This document shows, piece by piece, positions 1 through 8,640 of a stretch of 64,000 bases of DNA (position 1 is the first letter of the stretch; each line of letters starts with the position of its first letter). The stretch spans positions 1,975,043 through 2,039,042 of the forward strand of contig CP129469.1 of assembly GCA_030583665.1 (NCBI GenBank), written 5' to 3'. A program made the translations under genes and the position numbers. This stretch comes from Candidatus Jettenia sp. AMX2 (GTDB taxonomy: Bacteria; Planctomycetota; Brocadiia; Brocadiales; Brocadiaceae). The notes under the pieces were generated by a model that saw nothing but the letters and a program-made list of their open reading frames with translations, did no database searches and was not told where the DNA came from.

Positions 1-147
1 TTCGATCTGCTGGGAAGTAATCCACCCAGGTTCTAACGACTGCATACCAAATTCTCCAAAAACCACAGTATTGCAACGCGTTGCGTTTCCTTTAATTTTC
101 CCTCTTTGCGATTTCCTGAACTTCACTCTCTTTGGCATCAGTCGCAT
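1..147 (-). CDS. rplP: 50S ribosomal protein L16, N-terminal part (cut by window edge)
   Basis: Reading the minus strand from the ATG at 147-145 gives [20 protein letters not shown] followed by a run that includes [19 protein letters not shown]. This is the conserved N-terminus of L16, the large-subunit protein near the peptidyl-transferase centre and the A-site tRNA. The start is supported by an AAGGAG seven bases upstream (about 155-160). A second ATG at 138 is possible. The gene begins inside rpsC and overlaps its last 56 bases in another frame. It follows rpsC as in the S10 operon of most bacteria. The remainder lies outside the window. Confidence 0.93.
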   Translation of the reverse strand, partial: MRLMPKRVKFRKSQRGKIKGNATRCNTVVFGEFGMQSLEPGWITSQQIE

Positions 148-790
148 ATTTTTTCTCCTTCTCGGAAATTACTAATCCTCTATAAATCCAAACTTTGACT
201 CCAATAACGCCATATGTTGTTTTAGCCTCAGCAAAACCGTAATCAACATCAGCCCGCAATGTATGCAGTGGTATGCTTCCCGAAGTCATCTTTTCAGTCC
301 GTGCTATTTCCGCCCCCCCTAATCTACCTGCAACCTGTATCTTCACACCCTTTGCACCGGCATCCAATGAGGTATCCATTGCCTTTTTCATAGCCCTTCT
401 GAAAGCTGCACGTTTAACAAGTTGCTCAGCTATATTTTCTGCAACAATCTGCGCATAAAGTTCCGGCTTGGTAATTTCTTTAATTTTAATAACAACATCG
501 CGTTTTATCAGCTTTTGAATCTCGTCCCTCAGCTTATCAACTTCTGCCCCTTTCCTTCCGATTATTAATCCCGGGCGGGCCGCATGCAGAGTTATCCTCG
601 CATCCTGCCTGGTTCTTTCTATTTCTATAATCGGTAGCCCTGCAAAGCCGTAGCTCTTCTTAATCACTCTCCGTATCTTTTGATCCTCAACAAGCAATGA
701 CCCAAAAGATTTTTTGTCAGCATACCAAAAAGATCTCCACTCTTGCGTTATTCCCAACCTTAAGCCAATTGGACAAACCTTTTGACCCAT
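92..790 (-). CDS. rpsC: 30S ribosomal protein S3
   Basis: S3 binds the head of the 16S rRNA and forms part of the mRNA entry channel. The N-terminus [13 protein letters not shown], the KH-type segment [15 protein letters not shown] (about residues 75-90) and the C-terminal motif [12 protein letters not shown] identify it. At 232 residues it is of normal length. The last codons, a Lys/Glu-rich tail ending KREN, double as the ribosome binding site and start of rplP. The start is one base after the rplV stop codon, so the two are probably translationally coupled. Confidence 0.97.
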   Translation of the reverse strand: MGQKVCPIGLRLGITQEWRSFWYADKKSFGSLLVEDQKIRRVIKKSYGFAGLPIIEIERTRQDARITLHAARPGLIIGRKGAEVDKLRDEIQKLIKRDVVIKIKEITKPELYAQIVAENIAEQLVKRAAFRRAMKKAMDTSLDAGAKGVKIQVAGRLGGAEIARTEKMTSGSIPLHTLRADVDYGFAEAKTTYGVIGVKVWIYRGLVISEKEKKYATDAKESEVQEIAKREN

Positions 791-791
791 T

Positions 792-1160
792 TTATCTCCT
801 TACCTGCTTTTTATTATGAACACCCTTTGTCTTTTCCGTTAATGTAACCGTTATATGACTTGTCCTTTTTAAAATTCTGGCAGACATTCCACGTGGTCTT
901 GGGCGCTGCCATTTTCTGCTTGGTCCTGTATCTACCGTGGCCCGTGCTATATATAAAGATTCCACGTCTACTTCCATATCCTCATTTGCTGCGGACATGG
1001 CAGCCCGTATTACCTTATCAACCATATAGGATGCACGTTTATGGGTTAACCGCAACAACCTTAATGCATCACTGACTGACTTCCCCCGTACAAGATCCAT
1101 AACATACCGCGCTTTTCTCGGCGATATCCTGGCATATTTGTGAGAAGATTTAAATTCCAT
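792..1160 (-). CDS. rplV: 50S ribosomal protein L22
   Basis: L22 binds 23S rRNA and its long hairpin lines the nascent-peptide exit tunnel. The 122-residue product has the family pattern: [20 protein letters not shown] near the N-terminus and [25 protein letters not shown] in the hairpin region (about residues 78-104). Its stop codon is one base from the rpsC start. It sits between rpsS and rpsC in the standard S10 order. Confidence 0.97.
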   Translation of the reverse strand: MEFKSSHKYARISPRKARYVMDLVRGKSVSDALRLLRLTHKRASYMVDKVIRAAMSAANEDMEVDVESLYIARATVDTGPSRKWQRPRPRGMSARILKRTSHITVTLTEKTKGVHNKKQVRR

Positions 1161-1205
1161 TTGAATAACTGCCTTTCAATGTAAAAATGACAATAGTATC
1201 ATCTG

Positions 1206-1490
1206 CTAACCGCGTGGTGATTCTTTCTTTTTTACACCCCCGTGTGATCTGAACATCCTTGTTGGTGCAAATTCACCTAATTTATGCCCTACCATATCAT
1301 CGGTAACAAAAAGTTTCTGAAATCCTTTTCCATTATGAATCATAAAGGTATGAGTTACGAACTCTGGCAGAACTGTACTGCTTCTGCTCCACGTTCGTAT
1401 CGGTTCATTACTTTTGGTTTCTTTCTGTTTCAATACTTTTTTTAATAATTTGCTATCAATAAATGGCCCTTTTTTAACTGAACGGCTCAT
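1206..1490 (-). CDS. rpsS: 30S ribosomal protein S19
   Basis: S19 binds the head of the small subunit with S13 and contacts the bridge region. The 94-residue product begins [12 protein letters not shown] and contains the conserved blocks [39 protein letters not shown] (shown here as two neighbouring motifs) and a basic C-terminus. The length is standard. It lies between rplB and rplV with short gaps. Confidence 0.97.
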   Translation of the reverse strand: MSRSVKKGPFIDSKLLKKVLKQKETKSNEPIRTWSRSSTVLPEFVTHTFMIHNGKGFQKLFVTDDMVGHKLGEFAPTRMFRSHGGVKKKESPRG

Positions 1491-1516
1491 ATCATCTCCT
1501 GATAGTAATATCTTAC

Positions 1517-2362
1517 TTATAAATTACCACGGGCACCTATACTTCTTCTGCGAAGAATAAATTTATTGCTTAGTGCCCTCTTTCTCCTGGTTTTGCCACC
1601 TTTTGCCAGCAGACCGGTTCTTGAGCAAGGATGCCTTCCTCCTCCGCTTCTTCCTTCGCCACCGCCCATAGGATGTGATACAGGGTTTTGAGCCACACCT
1701 CTTACGTGTGGTCTTCTGCCCATCCAGCGGTTTCTTCCGGCTTTTCCCAATCTGACATTCATATGGTCTGTATTACCGAGCGCCCCTATGGTAGCCCTGC
1801 AACCTTCAAATATCTTCCTTACTTCGCCGGATGGGAGAGTAATATTAGCATAGTTTCCCTCTTTTGCAAGCAGTTTGGCGCTGCTACCGGCCGAGCGGGC
1901 CAATTGTCCACCTTGTCCTGCACGTAACTCTATATTATGAATCTCCATACCCAATGGAATATTCCGCAATGGCATACAATTTCCAATCTCAGGTTCCACT
2001 TTTTCGCCTGAGGTTACTGTTTGTCCAACCTGCAATCTGTTCGGAGCGAGGATATACCTTTTTTCACCATCCGCATAATGCAGTAATGCGATACGCGCAG
2101 ACCGGTTAGGGTCATACTCTATACTGGCAACTTTTGCCGGAACAATGTCTTTATTTCTTTTAAAATCGATAATTCTGTAGTGCCTTCTGCTCCCCCCGCC
2201 AATATGCTGTGCCGTTATCTTTCCTTCTCTGTTTCTGCCCCCTTTTTTCTTTAGTGGCTCCAGCAAAGATTTTTCCGGATGATCTTTTGTTATTTCAGAA
2301 AAATCTGAAACGCTCGCATACCGCCTTCCCTGAGTAACCGGTTTGTAATGTTTAATACCCAT
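1517..2362 (-). CDS. rplB: 50S ribosomal protein L2
   Basis: L2 is a primary 23S rRNA-binding protein required for subunit joining and peptidyl transferase activity. The 281-residue product has the typical RNA-binding core ([20 protein letters not shown]) and the strongly conserved C-terminal segment [19 protein letters not shown], which holds the functionally important His near residue 230. The length is normal. It follows rplW and precedes rpsS. Confidence 0.98.
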   Translation of the reverse strand: MGIKHYKPVTQGRRYASVSDFSEITKDHPEKSLLEPLKKKGGRNREGKITAQHIGGGSRRHYRIIDFKRNKDIVPAKVASIEYDPNRSARIALLHYADGEKRYILAPNRLQVGQTVTSGEKVEPEIGNCMPLRNIPLGMEIHNIELRAGQGGQLARSAGSSAKLLAKEGNYANITLPSGEVRKIFEGCRATIGALGNTDHMNVRLGKAGRNRWMGRRPHVRGVAQNPVSHPMGGGEGRSGGGRHPCSRTGLLAKGGKTRRKRALSNKFILRRRSIGARGNL

Positions 2363-2404
2363 TATATTTTCTACCTCTCAAGTTTACCTTTACGCAGATG
2401 AATA

Positions 2405-2686
2405 TTAATACCCTAAATCTATCGTGCTTCCCTCTTTCAACGTGACCACGGCTTTTTTCCAATCCTTGGTCCTGCCCAGCCTGAATTTCACCCTTTTCTT
2501 TTTACCTTTCCTGATTAAGGTTCTCACATCATCAACTGTTACGTTAAAAAACTTCTCAACTGCTTCCTTAATCTGGATCTTATTCGCCCTTAAATCAACT
2601 TCAAAGTGATAGGAATTTCTTTTTTGCCCGTCATCAACACTTTTTTCAGTTCGTAAAGGTCTTTTTATTATATGATAATTATTCAT
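2405..2686 (-). CDS. rplW: 50S ribosomal protein L23
   Basis: L23 sits at the tunnel exit, where trigger factor and SRP dock. The 93-residue product shows the family signature around IIKRPLRTEKS at the N-terminus, the NKIQIKEAVEKFFNVTVDDV segment (about residues 34-53) and the basic KGKKKRVKFRLGRTKDWKKA loop. It lies between rplD and rplB. Confidence 0.97.
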   Translation of the reverse strand: MNNYHIIKRPLRTEKSVDDGQKRNSYHFEVDLRANKIQIKEAVEKFFNVTVDDVRTLIRKGKKKRVKFRLGRTKDWKKAVVTLKEGSTIDLGY

Positions 2687-2699
2687 AAAATATTAATAC

Positions 2700-3311
2700 C
2701 TATCCTATTGTATTTAAAGCTTCCCTTGTTAAAATAACCTTGCTCGGTTTCAGTATATCGTATGCATTTAATTCGGTACTCGTCTTAACCTTAATGGAAG
2801 GAATGTTCCGCGCAGATTTCCATACTACGCTATCCGGCTTCTGGATCACCAGCAAACAACTGTTACGCCCGATCCCAAGCGCTTCCAGGATTCCAACCAT
2901 CTCTTTCGTCTTTGGAGTACTTATTTCCAGTGTATCCAACACAATCATCTCATTATCACGCACCCTTGCTGCCAAAGCCGAAAAGAGAGCCAATCTCCTT
3001 GCTTTTTTAGGAATTGTAAATGAATAGTCCCGAGGTTTGGGACCGAATACAACGCCACCACCTTTCCAAAGCGGAGAACGGATGCTACCGGCTCTGGCTC
3101 TGCCAGTGTGTTTTTGCACCCAAGGTTTTTTCCCTCCCCCGGCAACTTCACTTCTTGTTTTTGTTGATGCAGTTCCTTGCCGTTTATTTGCTTCATACAT
3201 TACTACAACATCTCGCAGCAACCGTTTACGAACAGGGCCACCGAACTTTTCCTTATCAAGCTCCATGGTATCGATCTTCTCACCCTGTTTATTGTATACA
3301 AGTATTTCCAT
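2700..3311 (-). CDS. rplD: 50S ribosomal protein L4
   Basis: L4 lines the exit tunnel opposite L22; in some bacteria it also represses the S10 operon. The 203-residue product has the extended-loop motif RQGTASTKTRSEVAGGGKKPW followed by QKHTGRARAGSIRSPLWKGG (about residues 44-84) and PRDYSFTIPKKARRLA. Order and spacing between rplC and rplW are standard. No regulatory hairpin was identified. Confidence 0.97.
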   Translation of the reverse strand: MEILVYNKQGEKIDTMELDKEKFGGPVRKRLLRDVVVMYEANKRQGTASTKTRSEVAGGGKKPWVQKHTGRARAGSIRSPLWKGGGVVFGPKPRDYSFTIPKKARRLALFSALAARVRDNEMIVLDTLEISTPKTKEMVGILEALGIGRNSCLLVIQKPDSVVWKSARNIPSIKVKTSTELNAYDILKPSKVILTREALNTIG

Positions 3312-3323
3312 ATCTCAATATAC

Positions 3324-3959
3324 CTATCTTTTTTTTATCATGCTCTTATTTAATATCAGATAACTTCCTTTATGCCCTGGAACAGCACCTTTTACAAACA
3401 GCAAATTTTTTCCTGTATCTATTTTAACTACATCCAGATTTTTCACGGTAATCTGCTCGGCGCCCAACCGCCCGGCCATCTTCTTACCGCGAAATACCCT
3501 TCCGGGATATGTGTTCGAACCTATCGAACCCGGTGGTCTGTGTCTCGTTGAACCATGCGTATTATTCCCACCTTTAAAATTCCACCGCTTCATTACCCCT
3601 GCAAATCCTTTCCCCTTCGTTAGGCCGGTTACCTGTAACATCTTTTCATTACGAAAAATATCAACGGTAACCGTTTGTCCGGGACTCACATTGCTCTCTT
3701 GTTCCGGACTGACTTCTTTTATGAACCGTTTCGGCCCGGAAGTTGCTTTTGCTGCATGGCCAACCTCCGGCTGTTTCGCATTTTTCTTTTTTTTATCATC
3801 AAACCCCAACTGAACCGCAGAATACCCGTCAACATCCAGGGTCTTTATCTGCAACACACTGCAGGGTCCGGCCTGTATTAACGTTACTGGTATGAGTACT
3901 CCATCCTCAGAATAAATCTGCGTCATACCTATTTTTTTCCCAAGAAGACCATTCAGCAT
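3324..3959 (-). CDS. rplC: 50S ribosomal protein L3
   Basis: L3 binds near the 3' end of 23S rRNA and reaches into the peptidyl-transferase centre. The start chosen at 3959 gives MLNGLLGKKIGMTQIYSEDG, the usual N-terminus; an in-frame ATG 15 bases upstream adds only MRKCR and lacks family support. The conserved block GFAGVMKRWNFKGG and THGSTRHRPPGSIGSNTYPG lies at about residues 125-160. It follows rpsJ in the operon. Confidence 0.96.
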   Translation of the reverse strand: MLNGLLGKKIGMTQIYSEDGVLIPVTLIQAGPCSVLQIKTLDVDGYSAVQLGFDDKKKKNAKQPEVGHAAKATSGPKRFIKEVSPEQESNVSPGQTVTVDIFRNEKMLQVTGLTKGKGFAGVMKRWNFKGGNNTHGSTRHRPPGSIGSNTYPGRVFRGKKMAGRLGAEQITVKNLDVVKIDTGKNLLFVKGAVPGHKGSYLILNKSMIKKR

Positions 3960-3998
3960 CCTACATTTCCTCAACTAATAATAATTTATATTTTTTCC

Positions 3999-4307
3999 CT
4001 ATGCTTTTATCTTTATTTCAATGCCAGCAGGCATATTTATCTTGTTCAGTGCATCCATAGTTTTTGCGGTAGGTTCAACGATATCAATCAATCTTTTATG
4101 TGTCCGTATTTCAAACTGCTCTCTTGATTTCTTATCCACGTGAGGAGAACGCAACACGGTATATCTTTCTATACGAGTAGGCAAGGGAACAGGACCAAAT
4201 ACCTTCGCACCGGTACGCTTTGCTGTCTCCACAACTTCCAACGCAGATTGGTCCAGGATTCTATGATCGTACGCCTCCATCCGAATTCTTATTTTTTGAT
4301 CCAGCAC
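3999..4307 (-). CDS. rpsJ: 30S ribosomal protein S10
   Basis: S10 is a 30S head protein and, as NusE, a partner of NusB in antitermination. The 102-residue product has the classic segments [20 protein letters not shown] and [20 protein letters not shown]. The start is a GTG at 4307 behind a GGAG (about 4314-4317). It is the first gene of the S10 segment, 91 bases after the first tuf, so transcription may continue from the str segment. Confidence 0.97.
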   Translation of the reverse strand: MLDQKIRIRMEAYDHRILDQSALEVVETAKRTGAKVFGPVPLPTRIERYTVLRSPHVDKKSREQFEIRTHKRLIDIVEPTAKTMDALNKINMPAGIEIKIKA

Positions 4308-4398
4308 AATAGTACTCCATAAAAAACAAAACTACGATCTCTAATAACAAAAGGGTATATGTTATCAAAAATAACAGAAAAGTCAATAACAAAAAACC

Positions 4399-5601
4399 CT
4401 ATTCGATAATTTTTGTAACGACGCCAGCTCCGACAGTTTTCCCACCTTCCCTGATGGCGAACCGCAGCCCTTCATCCATCGCCACAGCCGTCAGCAACTC
4501 AACATTTACCCTTACATTGTCACCAGGCATTACCATCTCTGCTCCCCCCGTTAACGTCACCACCCCCGTTACATCCGTTGTCCGGAAATAAAATTGTGGC
4601 CTGTAACCACTAAAAAACGGAGTATGCCTGCCTCCTTCCTCCTTCGTCAATACATACGCCTCTGCCTCGTACTTCTTATGAGGGGTTATACTCCCGGGTT
4701 TTGCCAACACCTGGCCACGCTCAATATCATCCTTCTCTACACCCCTTAACAAAACACCAAGATTATCCCCAGCCTGACCCTCATCCAGCGTCTTATTGAA
4801 CATCTCCACCCCCGTCACCACCGTCTTCTTCACCTCAGGCTTTATCCCTACAATCTCCACTTCATCACCTACCTTAACCTTACCCCGCTCTACCCTGCCG
4901 GTTGCAACCGTTCCCCTCCCCTTTATACTAAATACATCCTCCACAGACATAAGAAACGGCTTGTCTATCTCCCTTACCGGATCAGGTATATATGTGTCTA
5001 CCGCATCCATCAACTTCAGGACCGGACCACAATTCGGACATGACTCACCACCACAACCACACTCACTCGCCTTCAGGGCTGAACCCCTTATTATCGGAAT
5101 CTCATCCCCGGGAAAATTATACTTGCTCAAGAGTTCCCGGACTTCCATCTCAACCAATTCCTGCAACTCCGCATCCTCCAGCATATCCACCTTGTTCATA
5201 AACACTACTATCCTCGGCACACCTACCTGCCTCGCCAATAGAATATGCTCCCTCGTCTGCGGCATCGGACCATCAGGCGCACTTACCACCAATATCGCAC
5301 CATCCATCTGCGCCGCACCCGTTATCATATTCTTCACGTAGTCAGCATGACCCGGACAATCCACATGCGCATAATGCCTTTTCTGCGTCTCATACTCCAC
5401 ATGCGATATCGCTATCGTTATACCTCGCTCCCTCTCCTCCGGCGCCTTATCTATCGTATCGTATGCCCGCTCCTTCGCTAACCCCTGCTTCGCCAATGTG
5501 TGTGTTATTACCGCCGTTAGTGTCGTCTTCCCATGATCTACATGCCCTATCGTACCCACATTCACATGTGGCTTCGTCCGCTTAAATACCTCTTTTGCCA
5601 T
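4399..5601 (-). CDS. tuf: Elongation factor Tu, copy 1
   Basis: EF-Tu is the GTPase that delivers aminoacyl-tRNA to the ribosome. The 400-residue product has the G1 motif GHVDHGKT (about 19-26), G3 DCPGH (81-85) and G4 NKVD (136-139), and ends in domains II and III. Residues 181, 183, 188 and 191 are cysteines in a CxCx4CxxC arrangement inside domain I, an insertion absent from E. coli EF-Tu. Codons are biased to ATA for Ile and to G-ending codons, unlike neighbouring genes. The protein equals that of the gene at 20238-21440 and the DNA appears identical across the coding region. It lies between fusA and rpsJ, as in the str operon. Confidence 0.98.
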   Translation of the reverse strand: MAKEVFKRTKPHVNVGTIGHVDHGKTTLTAVITHTLAKQGLAKERAYDTIDKAPEERERGITIAISHVEYETQKRHYAHVDCPGHADYVKNMITGAAQMDGAILVVSAPDGPMPQTREHILLARQVGVPRIVVFMNKVDMLEDAELQELVEMEVRELLSKYNFPGDEIPIIRGSALKASECGCGGESCPNCGPVLKLMDAVDTYIPDPVREIDKPFLMSVEDVFSIKGRGTVATGRVERGKVKVGDEVEIVGIKPEVKKTVVTGVEMFNKTLDEGQAGDNLGVLLRGVEKDDIERGQVLAKPGSITPHKKYEAEAYVLTKEEGGRHTPFFSGYRPQFYFRTTDVTGVVTLTGGAEMVMPGDNVRVNVELLTAVAMDEGLRFAIREGGKTVGAGVVTKIIE

Positions 5602-5636
5602 TGCCGAAACCTCCGATTCTGAATGTTAAAATTAGA

Positions 5637-7697
5637 TTATGCAACACTACTCATTACCTTAGCAGGTGCCGGTCTGTATTCCAACGGTTCCATGGTGAAA
5701 GTACCTCTTCCTTGGGTAATAGACCGCAATGTTGTTGCATATCCGAACATCTCTGCCAGAGGTACATCACCTCTTATTATTCTCAGACTGCCTTTTGTAC
5801 CCATTTCAAGAATATTTGCCCTGCGACTATGGATTTCACTGATTACATCACCCATATACTGTTCCGGGACAACAATCTCAAAAGACATGATAGGCTCCAA
5901 TAAGATAGATTTTGCCGTCTCAACACCTTTTCTTAATGCAATGCTTGCAGCAGTATAAAAGGCAAGATCGGACGAATCAACCGGATGAGTCGAACCATCA
6001 AAAAGGGTAACTTTTATATCGATAAGCGGGAATCCGCCTGCTACTCCTGTATTAGCTGTCTCTCTTATCCCTTTCTCTACAGATCGTATATACTGCTTGG
6101 GGATTTTACCACCAACAATTGCATCTACAAATGTCACCGGCTCTTCACCTTTAAACGGCTCCAAGGTGATCCATACATGTCCGTATTGCCCGTGTCCGCC
6201 TGTCTGTTGTACAAATTTACCTTCGATTTCTACTTTTTTACCTATCGTCTCTCTGTATGATACCTTCGGTGCACCCACATTTGCATCTACCTTATATTCA
6301 CTCAACATCCTGTTTTTTATTACTTCCAAATGCAACTCACCCATACCAGAAATGATAAGCTGTCCGGTTTCCTTATCCACATGAGTCCTGAAAGTTGGAT
6401 CTTCCTTTGCTAATTTGGAAAGGACCAATCCGAGCTTTTCTTTTTCTGCATCTGATTTAGGTTCAATAGCCATCGATATAACTGCCTGCGGAAATTCCAT
6501 TTTTTCAAGAACGACGGGGTGATTCGGATCGCAGAGAGTATCCCCGGTCACAGTATATTTCAGACCTATTACGGCGCAGATATCCCCAGCACAAATCTCA
6601 TTCACTTGTTCTCTTGTATTTGCATGCATTTTATATATACGACTAATTAATTCCTTTTTGTCTTTTCCTGAATTAATAACCCTTAATCCTGCAGTTATTT
6701 TCCCTGAGTACGCCCGAATGAAGGTAAGGTCTCCATGTTTATCCGAAGCAATTTTGAAAGCCAAAGCGCTGAACGGTTCTTCTACTGCAGGTTTCCTGGA
6801 TATTTGTTCATCTGTTTCCGGATTTGTACCAATGATTGCATCTTTATCAGCAGGAGAGGGTAAATAATCGCACACTGCGTCAAGAAGAGGTTGCACTCCT
6901 TTTTTCTTAAATGCAGAACCGCATAAGGTTGGTACAAATTTTAAATTAATTGTTCCCTCACGAATTGCCTTTTTCAGCTCATTGTTTGTTATCGCTTCTC
7001 CATTCAGGAATTTTTCCGTCATCCAGTCAACATCTTCAGCCACCGCTTCAACTAATTTTTCACGATAAATTTGTGCATCTTTTCTATATTCTTCCGGAAT
7101 TTCTTCTACCGAAAAATTAATACCTAATTTATTAATATCATCTGAAAACACAAGGGCTTTCATAGTTATAAGATCGATAATACCTTTAAAATTTTGTTCT
7201 GCACCGAGGGGTAATTGTATGGGTATTGCCTTTGCCCCCAGTTTCTCATTAATTTCTTCAATAACCTTTAAGAAATCTGCACCTATTCTGTCCATCTTGT
7301 TTATGAAACAGATTCTTGGAACCCGATACTTATCAGCCTGACGCCAAACAGTTTCAGTTTGTGCTTCAACACCACCAACACCACAAAAAACACAAACAGC
7401 GCCGTCCAGTACGCGAAGTGAGCGTTCTACCTCGACCGTGAAATCCACGTGCCCGGGAGTATCTATAAGATTAATCTGGTAATCGTTCCATGAACACGTT
7501 GTTGCGGCAGCTGTAATGGTAATTCCACGCTTCTGTTCTTCCTCCATCCAGTCCATAACAGCTGTTCCCTCATGAACCTCACCCATTTTATACGATTTGC
7601 CTGTATAATAAAGTATCCGTTCAGAAGTAGTCGTTTTGCCGGCATCAATATGCGCTGCAATACCTATATTTCTCATCTTTTCCAGACTTGTACTCAT
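5637..7697 (-). CDS. fusA: Elongation factor G
   Basis: EF-G is the translocase GTPase of elongation and also acts in ribosome recycling. The 686-residue product carries the P-loop [13 protein letters not shown] (about residues 15-27), switch [11 protein letters not shown]4 NKMDR, and later domains ending in the usual [12 protein letters not shown]-type tail. Its length is normal. It lies after rpsG and 35 bases before the first tuf, the standard str-operon arrangement. Confidence 0.98.
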   Translation of the reverse strand: MSTSLEKMRNIGIAAHIDAGKTTTSERILYYTGKSYKMGEVHEGTAVMDWMEEEQKRGITITAAATTCSWNDYQINLIDTPGHVDFTVEVERSLRVLDGAVCVFCGVGGVEAQTETVWRQADKYRVPRICFINKMDRIGADFLKVIEEINEKLGAKAIPIQLPLGAEQNFKGIIDLITMKALVFSDDINKLGINFSVEEIPEEYRKDAQIYREKLVEAVAEDVDWMTEKFLNGEAITNNELKKAIREGTINLKFVPTLCGSAFKKKGVQPLLDAVCDYLPSPADKDAIIGTNPETDEQISRKPAVEEPFSALAFKIASDKHGDLTFIRAYSGKITAGLRVINSGKDKKELISRIYKMHANTREQVNEICAGDICAVIGLKYTVTGDTLCDPNHPVVLEKMEFPQAVISMAIEPKSDAEKEKLGLVLSKLAKEDPTFRTHVDKETGQLIISGMGELHLEVIKNRMLSEYKVDANVGAPKVSYRETIGKKVEIEGKFVQQTGGHGQYGHVWITLEPFKGEEPVTFVDAIVGGKIPKQYIRSVEKGIRETANTGVAGGFPLIDIKVTLFDGSTHPVDSSDLAFYTAASIALRKGVETAKSILLEPIMSFEIVVPEQYMGDVISEIHSRRANILEMGTKGSLRIIRGDVPLAEMFGYATTLRSITQGRGTFTMEPLEYRPAPAKVMSSVA

Positions 7698-7744
7698 ATC
7701 ATTCAGCTTCCTACTATTAAATATTTTTCAACTAATGATTCTTA

Positions 7745-8227
7745 TTAAAATTTAGACCATGCGAAATGTGCAAATGCTTTATTGGCCTCAGCCATCTTAT
7801 GTGTATTTTCCCTTTGAGTTATTGCAGCACCCTGCTTCTTGTATGCGTCTAACAGCTCATCAGCCAGCCGGACATACATCGGACGTCCTCTCTTGCTCCT
7901 TGCTGCATTGATGATCCAGCGAAACGCCAGTGATTGTTGTCTTTGTCTCGGCACCTCTACCGGAACCTGATAGGTTGCCCCTCCTACACGCTTAGATCGA
8001 ACCTCTACCAGCGGCTTTACATTATTCACTGCATTTTCAAAAACTTCTAAAGGCGGAACGTCCTGTACCTTCTCCTCTATAACTTCCATTGCCTTATAAA
8101 AAACCCTCTCGGCAGTACTCTTTTTACCTTTCCGCATAAGGCAATTAACAATTTTAGAAACCAGCTTACTTTTGTATTTCACATCTGGTTGCAAAAATAC
8201 TTCTGTACTCCTATAAGCAAGCGCCAT
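7745..8227 (-). CDS. rpsG: 30S ribosomal protein S7
   Basis: S7 nucleates assembly of the 30S head and contacts E-site tRNA. The 160-residue product has the conserved KIVNCLMRKGKKSTAERVFY (about residues 25-44), PLVEVRSKRVGGATYQVPVEV and the C-terminal ANKAFAHFAWSKF. The length is normal. It follows rpsL by 26 bases and precedes fusA. Confidence 0.97.
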   Translation of the reverse strand: MALAYRSTEVFLQPDVKYKSKLVSKIVNCLMRKGKKSTAERVFYKAMEVIEEKVQDVPPLEVFENAVNNVKPLVEVRSKRVGGATYQVPVEVPRQRQQSLAFRWIINAARSKRGRPMYVRLADELLDAYKKQGAAITQRENTHKMAEANKAFAHFAWSKF

Positions 8228-8253
8228 ACGACATATTCTCCTTCATTAAAAAC

Positions 8254-8625
8254 TCATTTGGGAGTTTTTGTTCCATATTTAGAGCGAGAGCGCCTTCTTC
8301 CTTCAACACCCGCACAATCCAAAGTCCCGCGAACAATATGATACTTAATACCAGGGAGATCTCTTACCCGACCACCCCTTATCAACACAATTGAATGTTC
8401 CTGAAGATTGTGTCCTTCACCTGGGATATATGCTGTTATCTCCCTGCCATTGGACAATCTCACCCTTGCAACCTTTCTCAAAGCAGAGTTAGGTTTTTTT
8501 GGCGTTCTTGTCATAACCTGAAGGCAAACCCCTTTTTTCTGTGCAGACATTTCCAGGTCAGGACTCTTACTTCTTTTCTTTGTCTTTTCTCTGCCTTTTC
8601 TTATTAATTGATTAATCGTCGGCAT
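8254..8625 (-). CDS. rpsL: 30S ribosomal protein S12
   Basis: S12 takes part in decoding at the A site and is the classical streptomycin-resistance locus. The 123-residue product has the motif [20 protein letters not shown], including the Lys that is mutated in resistant strains (here the sensitive-type Lys is present), and [14 protein letters not shown]. It lies 15 bases downstream of rpoC and 26 upstream of rpsG. Confidence 0.98.
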   Translation of the reverse strand: MPTINQLIRKGREKTKKRSKSPDLEMSAQKKGVCLQVMTRTPKKPNSALRKVARVRLSNGREITAYIPGEGHNLQEHSIVLIRGGRVRDLPGIKYHIVRGTLDCAGVEGRRRSRSKYGTKTPK

Positions 8626-8640
8626 ATCTCTTTCTCTCCT

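Noticed and set aside
4796-5341. Open frame of 181 codons on the plus strand over tuf (also at 20635-21180)
   Set aside because: It is antisense to EF-Tu and arises from the skewed codon use of tuf; it has no ribosome site or family pattern and simply repeats in both copies.
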